Part shown: positions 63,905 to 64,000 of the stretch, in pieces | Numbering within the stretch: the stretch's first letter is position 1 | Layout of the letters: every line of letters begins with the position of its first letter | Position numbers and translations under genes: made by a program | The notes under the pieces: model-generated | Databases searched by the model: none | Seen by the model: the letters and a program-made list of their open reading frames with translations, nothing else | Told to the model about the DNA's origin: nothing | Origin: Deltaproteobacteria bacterium | Lineage (GTDB): Bacteria > Myxococcota_A > UBA796 > UBA2385 | Reading direction: 5' to 3' | DNA length: 64,000 nucleotides | NCBI GenBank assembly: GCA_018401435.1 | Contig: JAGYJW010000016.1 | Location: 60,246 to 124,245, forward strand

Positions 63905-64000
63905 TCAGGTCCTCGACCCGCCCAGCGCCCTGAAGATCCACGAACCGAGACACCACAGTGTGGTGGTGAGGACGAGGCCAGCGACCACGACCACAGCCCC
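63905..64000 (-). CDS. possible C-terminal end of a membrane protein (runs off the right edge)
   Basis: The minus strand is open from the right edge to a TGA at 63905-63907 and reads GAVVVVAGLVLTTTLWCLGSWI before a basic end RALGGSRT. The first 22 residues look like a membrane helix. It is too short to place in a family, and the frame may be chance. Confidence 0.35.
   Translation of the reverse strand, partial: GAVVVVAGLVLTTTLWCLGSWIFRALGGSRT

Overview
The window is GC-rich bacterial DNA (about 70 percent by eye) with dense, often overlapping genes. It most resembles Myxococcota or a related former deltaproteobacterium. The best pointer is a microcompartment (BMC) shell locus whose proteins resemble, from memory, those of Haliangium ochraceum. 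Numerous lipoproteins, a Hfq-like double LSm protein and an RdgC-type protein fit that assignment. No species can be named from sequence alone.

Layout. 1-5.8 kb: the end of a DsbD-type thioredoxin domain, two unknown proteins, then asparagine synthetase, a polyprenol-phosphate-type glycosyltransferase and a lipoprotein on the minus strand. 5.9-10.7 kb: a BMC operon with one hexamer (BMC-H), two trimers (BMC-T), three pentamers (BMC-P), a CoA-acylating aldehyde dehydrogenase and a class II aldolase. 10.7-15.2 kb: a minus-strand group of lipoproteins plus a ComEA / DUF3006 / exported metallo-beta-lactamase-HhH cluster. 15.3-26.5 kb: two tRNA-Arg genes, peroxiredoxin, the double-LSm protein, RdgC with a partner, a VWA lipid-or-envelope cluster, class I FBP aldolase, thymidine kinase, a polytopic membrane protein and a patatin. 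26.5-39.3 kb: a complete reductive pyrimidine catabolism set (PreA, PreT, dihydropyrimidinase, beta-ureidopropionase, NCS1 transporter, class III aminotransferase, acylating semialdehyde dehydrogenase) split by one divergent PHP-domain lipoprotein. 39.3-41.8 kb: a 2.5 kb stretch of lower GC with no recognisable gene. 41.8-48.5 kb: GH114 lipoprotein with a YbhN-type membrane protein, PfkB kinase, FAH-family hydrolase, a frame-disrupted membrane protein and gamma-glutamyltranspeptidase. 48.6-56.6 kb: small lipoprotein, YgiQ radical SAM protein, MFS transporter, ArgA-like GNAT, glycosyltransferase and Wzt-type ABC ATPase. 56.7-60.1 kb: a three-gene overlapping cluster ending in a PEGA protein whose frame is broken several times. 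60.6-63.9 kb: a remnant Tad/Flp pilus locus, with cpaB carrying an in-frame stop and cpaE joined directly to the last codons of a tadC-like gene, followed by intact tadG/tadE-like genes.

How the parts work together. The BMC operon should encapsulate aldol cleavage and aldehyde oxidation to an acyl-CoA. The pyrimidine set should take uracil or thymine to beta-alanine or beta-aminoisobutyrate and then via a semialdehyde to acetyl- or propionyl-CoA. The wall and surface genes (Wzt, glycosyltransferases, AsnB) suggest polysaccharide building.

Caution: at least five genes show frame changes or stops, often beside C or G runs. Either this assembly carries indel errors or several loci are decaying. 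Reads would be needed to decide.
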